Notes: generated from the letters alone by a model not told the origin. A DNA stretch of 9,914 bases from Chitinophagaceae bacterium (GCA_003526435.1 DPWF01000133.1:1-9914), one strand, 5' to 3'; positions 1-5,839 are shown, counted from the first letter of the stretch. Program-made: numbers and translations.

Positions 1-473
1 CTGAACTTATTCTGCAACATCCTTATCAGTCTGTACTTGCCATTTTTGGCAACCCGCAGTTATCTATTACTAAAAAAAGAGAAGCGGCTTTACAAAAGGC
101 TTTTCAAACCCACCCAAATATCCGGTTACTGGTTGAACATGCCCATAATTCGGAAGAAGCCAGAACCATTTCTCACAAGATGCTGAACAAACATTTACCC
201 GATATTATTTTCTGCATGAGTGATGAGATTTTGATTGGCGTACTAAAAACCATCCAGGAAAAAGGATTACGTTACCCTGATAATATTGCTCTGCTTACGA
301 TCAGCAATGGTACTATTCCCAAACTTTTTCATCCTCAGATTACCTATATTGAAACAAGTGGTGAAAAACTGGGCCGTCTTTCTTTTGCACATATGCTCAA
401 TTGTATCAATGGAAACAGTGATGCGAAGGAGTTGCTGGTTGATGCTGTATTAGTGGAAGGTGGCTCGCTGTAA
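1..473 (+). CDS. LacI-family transcriptional regulator, C-terminal part (5' truncated by window edge)
   Basis: The frame is open from the first bases (codons from position 3) to a TAA at 471-473, giving 156 residues with no start codon needed; the Met at 180 is internal. The residues match the periplasmic-binding-protein-like effector domain of LacI/GalR regulators: a strand-helix with VLAIFGNPQLSITKKREAAL, then DIIFCMSDEILIGVLKTIQE and GLRYPDNIALLTISNG, then the hallmark HPQITYIETSGEKLGRLSF near the C-terminus. LacI proteins are usually about 340 residues, so roughly the last 45% is present and the DNA-binding helix-turn-helix lies upstream of the window. It converges on the oxidoreductase gene, so it is not in the same operon. 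By context it may control the sugar genes next door, in response to a sugar or sugar derivative; the effector cannot be read from sequence. Confidence 0.85.
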   Translation, partial: ELILQHPYQSVLAIFGNPQLSITKKREAALQKAFQTHPNIRLLVEHAHNSEEARTISHKMLNKHLPDIIFCMSDEILIGVLKTIQEKGLRYPDNIALLTISNGTIPKLFHPQITYIETSGEKLGRLSFAHMLNCINGNSDAKELLVDAVLVEGGSL

Positions 474-477
474 GGGC

Positions 478-570
478 GTGAATGGTCAATGGTGAATGGT
501 GAATGAAACAATTAAGAAAATCTAATTCGTGCCATTATTGACGATTGACCATTCACCATTGACCATTCAC
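478..570. repeat. Long imperfect hairpin of 7-bp units between convergent genes
   Basis: The left arm is 478-504 and the right arm 544-570. The reverse complement of the right arm matches the left arm at 26 of 27 bases, with a 39-nt loop. Each arm is built of heptads such as GTGAATG and GTCAATG, so the element is both a tandem and an inverted repeat. The right arm begins at the last base of the oxidoreductase stop codon (570-572), and the left arm begins 4 nt after the LacI stop. Neither side has a T-run, so it is not a classic intrinsic terminator, although it could stop or protect both converging transcripts. It resembles dispersed intergenic repeats seen in Bacteroidota genomes; that comparison is from memory, not from a search. 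Confidence 0.85.
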
Positions 571-1922
571 TAATATTTAAATACTTTGCCCCCCACCATC
601 ACTTCCTGCTTGGCCTCATCGAATGTTGCTTTCATACCGGTTCGGGAAGCAGCAGTGGTCATGATATTGGCTATGGAATGATAATAACCAGCTTCTACTG
701 GCGCATTCGGTTGCTTTCTGCTTCTTACACATTCCATCCAGTTGAGCATATGCGCCGATGTAAGTACATCGCCACCTGTATTGGCAGAAGCTACCACTTT
801 GGGTGCGTTATCTGCCAGGTTTATCTCAGGTAATAAATTGGGTTGCATCTGCATGGCATCTGCATGATTCTTTCTCAGTCCGCCTTTAGGAGAAATTTTA
901 TTGGTATTCAGATTCATTTCTCCACCGTTTGAGTAATAAATTTCTGCAGGGTTCTCATCACCATTGTGCATGCGCGAAGTGAACACCACCTGGAAACCGT
1001 CTTTCTCATTCGACCCATAATCAAAAACAGCAGTGGTAGTATCCCAGTTTCTTCTTCCATCATTCCACATATAAATTCCACCATTGGCCACTACAGATCT
1101 TGGATGTTTTAATCCGGTAAACCAATGCACTGTATCGATCTGGTGCGACATCCACTGTCCGGGCATACCAGATGAATAAGGCCAGAACAAACGATACTCC
1201 AGGTATTTACGTGGGTCCCATTGTTCAAATGGTCGATTCATGAGGTAGCGTTTCCAGTCTGTGTCTTCCTGTTTTAATTGCGCCACCAATCCCGGTCTGC
1301 GCCACCTGCCCGGCTGGTTTACGTTCCAGCTCAGTTCCACCATTGTAATCTTTCCAAATTTTCCTGCTTTAATAAATTCATCAGCGGCCATATAATTCAC
1401 CCCGCTTCTTCTTTGCGAACCTATCTGTACAATTTTACCGGAAGCTTTTACTGCTTTCATTGCGGCTTTATTATCTTCCATGGTTTCTGCAAAAGGCTTT
1501 TCTACATAAGCATCGCAACCTGCCTGCACTGCTTCTATAGCATGTAATGCATGTTGAAAATCGGCTGTACTGATCATTACAGCATCTACCGATTTTGACG
1601 CATAGAGTTCTTCATTGTTTCTATAAGCCATGATATCATGACCCATTTTTTCTTTAATATAGGCCTGCCCTTCCTCCCTTCTTATTTTCCATAAATCTGA
1701 AACAGCTACAATATCAAAATTCAATCCCTTATTATGGTGAAGGAAACAGGGAAATAAAGAAAACTTAAACCTTTCCGAATAACCCACTACACCTACACGA
1801 ACGCGGTCGTTGGCACCTATGATGCGTGCATAACTGGCGGCACTCATTCCCATTGAAGCAGCATACACTGCGGCAGATGCTTTCAGCGACTGTTCGATAA
1901 ATTTTCTTCTGTTGGTTGACAT
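570..1922 (-). CDS. Gfo/Idh/MocA-family oxidoreductase with Tat signal
   Basis: This is a 450-residue NAD(P)-dependent sugar oxidoreductase of the glucose-fructose oxidoreductase type. The N-terminus carries a twin-arginine motif (NRRKFIEQSL, residues 4-13), then a weakly hydrophobic stretch and a possible cleavage after SYA (30-32), so export folded to the periplasm with cofactor bound is likely. A Rossmann domain follows: VRVGVVGYSERF (41-52), the acidic end of beta-2 at AVSD (73-76), and the family EKP signature at 141-143 with the presumed catalytic Lys142. The C-terminal domain holds the substrate-side motif MSHQIDTVHW (258-267), where His260 and Asp263 fit the HxxD pattern. The glycine motif is degenerate: G47 is kept, but the next two glycine positions are Ser49 and Phe52. 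The gene lies 68 nt downstream of the DUF1080 gene on the same strand and was probably cotranscribed with it. Substrate is unknown; C3 oxidation of a glycoside is inferred from the neighbour. Confidence 0.9.
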   Translation of the reverse strand: MSTNRRKFIEQSLKASAAVYAASMGMSAASYARIIGANDRVRVGVVGYSERFKFSLFPCFLHHNKGLNFDIVAVSDLWKIRREEGQAYIKEKMGHDIMAYRNNEELYASKSVDAVMISTADFQHALHAIEAVQAGCDAYVEKPFAETMEDNKAAMKAVKASGKIVQIGSQRRSGVNYMAADEFIKAGKFGKITMVELSWNVNQPGRWRRPGLVAQLKQEDTDWKRYLMNRPFEQWDPRKYLEYRLFWPYSSGMPGQWMSHQIDTVHWFTGLKHPRSVVANGGIYMWNDGRRNWDTTTAVFDYGSNEKDGFQVVFTSRMHNGDENPAEIYYSNGGEMNLNTNKISPKGGLRKNHADAMQMQPNLLPEINLADNAPKVVASANTGGDVLTSAHMLNWMECVRSRKQPNAPVEAGYYHSIANIMTTAASRTGMKATFDEAKQEVMVGGKVFKY

Positions 1923-1934
1923 AATTATTTATTT

Positions 1935-1967
1935 AGTCCGAAAGTCGGGTGACCGAAAGTCCGGAGT
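1935..1967. repeat. Short intergenic direct repeat (9-bp units offset by 15 bp)
   Basis: CCGAAAGTC occurs at 1938-1946 and again at 1953-1961, and the flanking bases also match loosely with about a 7-8 bp period (AGTCCGA, AGTCGGG, GACCGAA, AGTCCGG). It sits in the 68-nt gap between the DUF1080 and oxidoreductase genes, 13 nt before the start of the latter. Each unit can form only a small hairpin (CCGA/TCGG). It looks like another copy of a dispersed intergenic repeat type rather than an operator, but it could affect translation of the downstream gene. Confidence 0.55.
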
Positions 1968-1990
1968 TATTGCTAAAAATAAGTGTATAT

Positions 1991-3352
1991 CTATTTTAGT
2001 TCCTGGATTTTAATACTTCTATACCATACTTCGTTACCATGATCCTGTATCAGTAACCTGCCCTGGGGCGACATTCCGAAATTAGGCCACTGTGCATATT
2101 TGCTTTTAGCCACCAGTGCATAATAATATTGCGCGCCACGCTGGTATTCCAACATCTTCCATCCATTGAGATAATGTGTTACAATACCGTTGGGCTGAAC
2201 GATGATCATACCTTTGTTCCACTCTCCTATTTTTCTTCTTGCCCTTGGCTCCCGAACAGAAGGAATTAAATCGTATAAAGATGCCAGCGTTCTGTTGTTT
2301 ATGGACCCCATTTTAGCATCGGGATGTTTTTCATCATCCAATACCTGGTACTCCAGTCCAATGGCAGAGCCCGCATTCTTTTCATTTTCTGTTACAAAAT
2401 ATTTTACACCACTGTTTGCACCTTCTGTCATCTTAAATTCAAACTGAAAAATAAATGCACTATACTCCTGTTCTGATACTATATCGCCACCGTTTACAGA
2501 TTCTCCGCCTGTTGCAGGAAGTACGCGCAATGTTCCGTCTTTGACTTCCCATCCTTTTTCCGGAAATGATTTTTTATATGCACCTCTCCAGCCTTTTGTA
2601 CTCACCCCGTCAAACAATAATTGTACCCCATTCTTTTTTTCAGCCTCCGATAAATGATTCGGAATAAAATTGGCCACGAATACTTTATCTGGCACTGTAC
2701 TTTGCAGTTTGGTGGTTTTAATACGAATATTGCGCCAGCGTATTTTTTTACCTGTTTCTTCCTGCTTGCCAATGGAATGCACCTGTAATGCAATAAACCC
2801 TTCAGGTGTAAGATCATCTACCATATGAGCCGTTGGCACTCCATTTACAAAAGTGCGGATAGCATTTCCAATACATTCTATCCGGCATTTGTTCCATTGT
2901 CCGGCTTTGTATGCAGTTTTTGCAGATGGATTATAATCAAGCGGATATAACCAGTCTCTTCTTGCTTCATCATAAATACCACCTGTCCATGCTCGTGGTG
3001 AGGGATCTATTTCAAACTGGTACCCATGCACTCTTCCATTCTGGTATTCGGGTTTGCTTTCGCTGCGAAACTGTATACCCGAATTCATTTCAGCATCTAG
3101 CTTAAACTCGAGTTCGAGGATAAAATCTTTATACTTCTTTTCAGTCACCAGAAAAGAGTTGGGTTCACCAAAAACAGTTGTACCTATAATTTCTCCATTC
3201 GATACACTGTATTTTGCTTTTCCGTTTAACTGCTTCCAGCCACTTAGGTCACGGCCATTGAATAAACCAACCCATTCATTTGTATTTTTTTGTGCCAGTA
3301 GCTGCATTTGACCTATTAAAAAAACAAGCAGAAGCAATTGTCTCATTCTCAT
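1991..3352 (-). CDS. Exported protein with two DUF1080 (3-keto-disaccharide hydrolase) domains
   Basis: The frame is open from an ATG at 3400 (469 codons), but the start at 3350-3352 is preferred. From there the protein begins MRMRQLLLLVFLIGQMQLLAQ, a clean Sec signal peptide ending in LLAQ, whereas the upstream 16 residues only delay it. The ATG at 3344-3346 is equally possible. Numbered from the 3400 start, two PF06439-type lectin-like jelly-roll domains follow. Domain 1 spans about 43-227 (GLFNGRDLSGW, NSGIQFRS, YQFEID). Domain 2 spans about 258-467 (LLFDGVSTKGW, NSGVKYFV, LEYQVLDD). The NSG motif (106-108 and 329-331) is kept in both, so each half looks intact. The family includes 3-keto-glycoside hydrolases that act after a Gfo/Idh/MocA dehydrogenase, which agrees with the gene immediately downstream. 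Probable site of action is the periplasm. Which half is catalytic cannot be told here. Confidence 0.88.
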   Translation of the reverse strand: MRMRQLLLLVFLIGQMQLLAQKNTNEWVGLFNGRDLSGWKQLNGKAKYSVSNGEIIGTTVFGEPNSFLVTEKKYKDFILELEFKLDAEMNSGIQFRSESKPEYQNGRVHGYQFEIDPSPRAWTGGIYDEARRDWLYPLDYNPSAKTAYKAGQWNKCRIECIGNAIRTFVNGVPTAHMVDDLTPEGFIALQVHSIGKQEETGKKIRWRNIRIKTTKLQSTVPDKVFVANFIPNHLSEAEKKNGVQLLFDGVSTKGWRGAYKKSFPEKGWEVKDGTLRVLPATGGESVNGGDIVSEQEYSAFIFQFEFKMTEGANSGVKYFVTENEKNAGSAIGLEYQVLDDEKHPDAKMGSINNRTLASLYDLIPSVREPRARRKIGEWNKGMIIVQPNGIVTHYLNGWKMLEYQRGAQYYYALVAKSKYAQWPNFGMSPQGRLLIQDHGNEVWYRSIKIQELK

Positions 3353-3440
3353 TCGTTTGAGGGTAAAAGATACAAAAATCCCGCAAAATGAATACATCAC
3401 TCCCTGATTCAGTGTGCATTAGCATTAATACCCAGAGATG

Positions 3441-3489
3441 CTGGATTTAAAAGGTACCTTACATGAATTAGTCCTACAGTAAATCCAGT
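3441..3489. promoter_or_regulatory. Nested palindromes in divergent promoter region (candidate operator)
   Basis: CTGGATTTA at 3441-3449 is exactly inverted as TAAATCCAG at 3480-3488. Inside its loop lies a perfect 10-bp palindrome, AAGGTACCTT, at 3451-3460. The region separates the leftward DUF1080 gene from the rightward AraC gene, whose ATG is 16 nt beyond the right arm. The position and symmetry suit a dimeric regulator such as the LacI-type protein or the AraC protein itself. No convincing Bacteroidota -33/-7 promoter pair was found beside it. A weak -7-like TCATTTTG (minus strand, 3391-3384) could serve the DUF1080 gene and would favour its downstream start. Confidence 0.35.
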
Positions 3490-3504
3490 ATCCGGCCCTA
3501 AAAG

Positions 3505-4065
3505 ATGAAACTCTATATTAAGTATATGGTTAGCCTTCGTTGCAAAATGATGGTGAAAGAAGAGTTGAAAAAACTTGGGATACACTATGCTGTTTTAGAC
3601 CTCGGAATGGTTGAGCTACTGGAAGATATCACAGATGAACAACGTGCTGAACTTAAAACCAACCTACTACATTCCGGTCTTGAGCTTTTAGAAGACCACA
3701 GAAGTATTCTGATTGAGCGTATTAAAAACGTTATCATTGAAATGATACACTATTCAGATGAGCTTCCTGATACGAATTACTCAGACTATATCAGCAAAAA
3801 GATTGGTCAGGATTATACTTATCTCTCCAATATTTTTTCAGAGGTAAAAGGCATTACCATTCAGCAGTTTATTATACTTCACAAAATTGAACGTGTAAAG
3901 GAATTGCTCTTATATGATGAATTGAATTTGACTGAAATTTCGTACAAATTACATTACAGTAGTATTGCACACCTCTCTAATCAATTCAAAAAAGTAACCG
4001 GGCTTACCCCTTCTTTTTATAAAAAACTCAAACAAAAAAGAAGTCAGAACCTCGAAAACCTGTAA
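3505..4065 (+). CDS. AraC-family transcriptional regulator with small N-terminal HMA-like domain
   Basis: The 186 residues split in two. The C-terminal part (about 80-178) is an AraC/XylS double helix-turn-helix: the first HTH is around YISKKIGQDYTYLSNIFSEV (95-114), the second around LTEISYKLHYSSIAHLSNQF (142-161), followed by the family signature FKKVTGLTPSFYKKL (161-175). The N-terminal 65 residues (MKLYIKYMVSLRCKMMVKEE onward) read like a beta-alpha-beta-beta-alpha-beta ferredoxin fold similar to heavy-metal-associated domains rather than the usual cupin sensor. The position expected for the first metal-binding Cys is Ser10, leaving only Cys13. Related short AraC proteins are widespread in Bacteroidota near stress genes. 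The gene is divergent from the sugar genes and upstream of the cupin, CsbD and DUF5670 genes, so it is a candidate local regulator of that set; the signal it senses is unknown. Confidence 0.88.
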   Translation: MKLYIKYMVSLRCKMMVKEELKKLGIHYAVLDLGMVELLEDITDEQRAELKTNLLHSGLELLEDHRSILIERIKNVIIEMIHYSDELPDTNYSDYISKKIGQDYTYLSNIFSEVKGITIQQFIILHKIERVKELLLYDELNLTEISYKLHYSSIAHLSNQFKKVTGLTPSFYKKLKQKRSQNLENL

Positions 4066-4079
4066 AACTTGCAAGTTTT
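4064..4079. repeat. Perfect 16-bp palindrome over the AraC stop codon
   Basis: AAAACTTGCAAGTTTT is fully self-complementary with no loop, and overlaps the last two bases of the TAA stop (4063-4065) of the AraC gene. No T-run longer than four follows, so a terminator role is weak. A protein-binding site is possible because it lies 82 nt before the cupin start. Confidence 0.4.
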
Positions 4080-4105
4080 CCTTGCAGTTATACAATGAAA
4101 TGAAC

Positions 4106-4124
4106 GGTCATCATTTGACCTTTA
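4106..4124 (+). promoter_or_regulatory. Inverted repeat GGTCA-N5-TGACC with -7-like element before cupin gene
   Basis: GGTCA at 4106-4110 and TGACC at 4116-4120 are exact inverted repeats with a 5-nt spacer. The right arm runs into GACCTTTA (4117-4124), a poor match to the Bacteroidota -7 element TAnnTTTG. It ends 37 nt before the cupin ATG. No TTG-type -33 element was found at a fitting distance, so this is a candidate operator/promoter only. Confidence 0.25.
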
Positions 4125-4161
4125 TGCGTCTTAGTCTTTTCACTTCAATATTTAATATCAA

Positions 4162-4515
4162 ATGCAGAATTTTCTTGACACTAGCGAAATCGAAAAATCA
4201 AAAGCTCATATTATAGTACAAATAATTGAGTATATACCCAATGCGGTATTGAGTAAAACCATCATTAAAAAAATCACTGGCAACATTACAATATCATCGC
4301 TGGATGCAGGAGAAGAACTAGCCGAAAAGACCAGTCCTTTTGATACATACATACAGATTATTGATGGGAATGCTGAATTGTCTATCGACAATAAAAAGTT
4401 TTATATGAAATTAGGTGATGGCATTATTATTCCTGCACATTCAAAACACAACTTTCATGCCTCTCAGCAATTTAAAATGCTGAGTACCATTATTAAAAGT
4501 GGTTATGAAGAGTAA
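4162..4515 (+). CDS. Small single-domain cupin protein
   Basis: The 117-residue protein has no signal peptide and is expected in the cytoplasm. Cupin motif 1 is AGEELAEKTSPFDTYIQIIDG (about 49-69) and motif 2 is GDGIIIPAHSKHNFHA (85-100), giving the typical two-motif small beta-barrel. Motif 2 keeps Pro91, His93 and His96, but motif 1 has no His pair: the HxH positions are taken by Ser-Pro-Phe-Asp. Canonical metal binding is therefore doubtful, and a ligand-binding or regulatory role is more likely than a dioxygenase role. It lies 96 nt after the AraC gene and 104 nt before the CsbD gene, all rightward, with no clear terminator on either side, so partial cotranscription is possible. Function cannot be assigned beyond the fold. 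Confidence 0.82.
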   Translation: MQNFLDTSEIEKSKAHIIVQIIEYIPNAVLSKTIIKKITGNITISSLDAGEELAEKTSPFDTYIQIIDGNAELSIDNKKFYMKLGDGIIIPAHSKHNFHASQQFKMLSTIIKSGYEE

Positions 4516-4619
4516 GTATAGAAATCACAAACTGCAGTATATGTAACAATCTGTTGCTATTATGTAAGAGTATTTACTGTTTAAGGCTTCATCTTTACAG
4601 TGAATCAAAAAGAAATGAA

Positions 4620-4838
4620 ATGACAACTCAAAATGCAACTCCTATAGCGTCACCATTCAAAGTAAAAGGTAACTGGTCTATTCATACAGGAAAATTAAAA
4701 GCCAAGTTTCCCAGCTTAACAGATGATGACCTGAAATTTGAAACAGGAAAAGAAACTGAGCTACTGAGTAAAGTAGGAAAGAGGCTGAATAAAAGCCTGG
4801 AAGAAACTACAGCAATCCTTGAAAAAGAAATGAATTGA
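4620..4838 (+). CDS. CsbD-family stress protein
   Basis: A 72-residue soluble, charged protein. The ATG at 4620 is chosen because the family core begins directly after it (KVKGNWSIHTGKLKAKFPSL, then LTDDDLKFETGKETELLSKVGKR). An in-frame TTG at 4554 would only add 22 residues of unrelated sequence. The G-N-W...G-K-x-K...LTDDDL pattern is that of CsbD (PF05532), small helical proteins induced by general stress in many bacteria and of unknown molecular function. A -7-like CATCTTTA ends 22 nt upstream. The gene is followed by a strong intrinsic terminator. Its neighbours (cupin, DUF5670, outer-membrane protein) fit a Bacteroidota stress locus. Confidence 0.85.
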   Translation: MTTQNATPIASPFKVKGNWSIHTGKLKAKFPSLTDDDLKFETGKETELLSKVGKRLNKSLEETTAILEKEMN

Positions 4839-4896
4839 TAGTAACTCGTAAAAAAATCATTCAATACGGTTTTCTTATACAGTAGGGTTTTGGCGG

Positions 4897-4926
4897 GCAC
4901 AGACAGTAAAACGTCTGTGCTTTTTT
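4897..4926 (+). terminator. Rho-independent terminator after CsbD gene
   Basis: GCACAGAC (4897-4904) pairs with GTCTGTGC (4913-4920) around an 8-nt loop, followed by six T (4921-4926). It lies 58 nt after the CsbD stop and only 30 nt before the DUF5670 ATG. Confidence 0.9.
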
Positions 4927-4956
4927 ACTCATTCTTCATCATTAAAAAAAGATACC

Positions 4957-5112
4957 ATGAGCAATCTGTTATATATTATTGCAATTGTGTTGATCATTAT
5001 CTGGGCTACTGGTTATTTTGCCTATAATTCAGGTCAGGTCATTCACGTATTATTGTTTCTCGCAGTCATTGCGATTCTTCTGAGAATAATAAAGGGTAGA
5101 AACGTTCTTTAA
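4957..5112 (+). CDS. DUF5670 (lmo0937-type) small membrane protein
   Basis: This short gene encodes 51 residues starting MSNLLYIIAIVLIIIWATGY and ending IIKGRNVL before TAA at 5110-5112. It has two predicted membrane segments (about 4-23 and 28-44) joined by a short turn with Asn-Ser-Gly (24-26), and a basic tail (LLRIIKGR). The length, the helix-turn-helix layout and the IHVLLFLAVIAILLRIIKG end match the lmo0937/DUF5670 family, inner-membrane miniproteins often beside CsbD and other stress genes. It starts 30 nt after the CsbD terminator, leaving almost no room for its own promoter; it may depend on read-through or on a promoter before the hairpin. Molecular role unknown. Confidence 0.82.
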   Translation: MSNLLYIIAIVLIIIWATGYFAYNSGQVIHVLLFLAVIAILLRIIKGRNVL

Positions 5113-5139
5113 GCATATGGTAACGTATGTTTCCGAATG

Positions 5140-5154
5140 AATCATGCAATGATT
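5140..5154 (+). terminator. Weak AT-rich hairpin after DUF5670 gene
   Basis: AATCAT (5140-5145) and ATGATT (5149-5154) are exact inverted repeats with a 3-nt loop, 27 nt after the DUF5670 stop and followed by ATCCTTTT. The low GC makes it a weak terminator candidate at best. Confidence 0.2.
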
Positions 5155-5278
5155 ATCCTTTTATGTGTAATAGTTTTTACCATAATGTGCTGACCTTTGT
5201 TGACTGAGAAAGAATGACTATTCAGATTTAACATTCATTATTCCTTATCTGATCTGTCAGAAAAAATCTCATACAATT

Positions 5279-5767
5279 ATGAAAACAAAACACCTGATTA
5301 TTACACTGTTTATTTGCCTTGCTTCTTCTTTATCCAACAGCTATGCCCAATCGTACAAAACTGCTTTGGGTCTCAGGTTTGGTGGGCTTACCAGTGGTGT
5401 TACACTTAAACATTTTACCAATAGCAATACTGCACTGGAAGGTATACTGAGTGTTGGCCGAAAAAATTTCCTGATCACCGGTCTGTATGAAAAACACTCA
5501 TCTGCCAATAAAAACAGCGACCTGAAATTTGTGTATGGTTTTGGAGGTCACGTAGGTTTTTTTCAGGATGGAGGAAGCTACTATTATAATGATGGCAGAA
5601 AATATACATCATCCACCGTTTTAGGTATTGATGGTATATTAGGATTAGATTATAAATTCAACAAAGCTCCTGTTAATATCAGCATGGACTTAAAACCTTT
5701 TATTGATTTTTTTGGTGGTAACTATGTTTATATGGATGGCGGTATCAGCTTGCGATATACGTTTTAA
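5279..5767 (+). CDS. Small outer-membrane beta-barrel (porin-like) protein
   Basis: The 162-residue protein begins with a Sec signal peptide (MKTKHLIITLFICLASSLSNSYAQ, written here as residues 1-24) with likely cleavage after SYA (residue 23). The mature part alternates polar and nonpolar residues in short strands rich in Gly, Tyr and Phe (for example TALGLRFGGLTSGVTLKHF and FVYGFGGHVGFFQDGG), and the chain ends GGISLRYTF with a terminal Phe, the usual outer-membrane assembly signal. At about 138 mature residues an 8-strand barrel would fit. It has its own strong terminator, and its upstream gap of 166 nt contains a -7-like GACCTTTG at 5192-5199. Ligand or channel function is unknown; its position among CsbD and DUF5670 genes suggests an envelope-stress role. 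Confidence 0.8.
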   Translation: MKTKHLIITLFICLASSLSNSYAQSYKTALGLRFGGLTSGVTLKHFTNSNTALEGILSVGRKNFLITGLYEKHSSANKNSDLKFVYGFGGHVGFFQDGGSYYYNDGRKYTSSTVLGIDGILGLDYKFNKAPVNISMDLKPFIDFFGGNYVYMDGGISLRYTF

Positions 5768-5812
5768 TCCTTTATAGGCTAATTGATTGATATTGTTGTT
5801 ACCCCCTAATGG

Positions 5813-5839
5813 CCCACCTGTTTTGCAGGTGGGTTTTTT
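5813..5839 (+). terminator. Rho-independent terminator after outer-membrane protein gene
   Basis: CCCACCTG (5813-5820) pairs exactly with CAGGTGGG (5826-5833) around a TTTTG loop, followed by six T. It separates the beta-barrel gene from the OmpA gene, so the latter needs its own promoter. Confidence 0.93.

Noticed and set aside
180..473. A complete 97-residue protein starting at the ATG at 180
   Set aside because: The frame is open to the window edge and the residues before Met match the LacI effector domain, so this Met is internal.
478..570. CRISPR array from the heptad repeats
   Set aside because: Units are 7 bp, there are no spacers of regular length and the two blocks are inverted; no cas gene is present.
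1278..1547. 89-codon open frame antisense to the oxidoreductase
   Set aside because: No family resemblance; lies entirely over the conserved EKP region of the real gene.
3350..3400. ATG at 3400 as the start of the DUF1080 protein
   Set aside because: It adds a 16-residue extension before a complete signal peptide and overlaps a possible -7 element; the start at 3352 or 3346 fits better, though this is not proven.
4554..4619. Upstream TTG start extending the CsbD protein by 22 residues
   Set aside because: The added residues do not fit CsbD, and the ATG at 4620 places the start right before the family core.
4682..4900. 72-codon minus-strand frame over CsbD and its terminator
   Set aside because: Antisense to a well-supported CsbD gene and overlapping its terminator; low-complexity Ser/Phe product.
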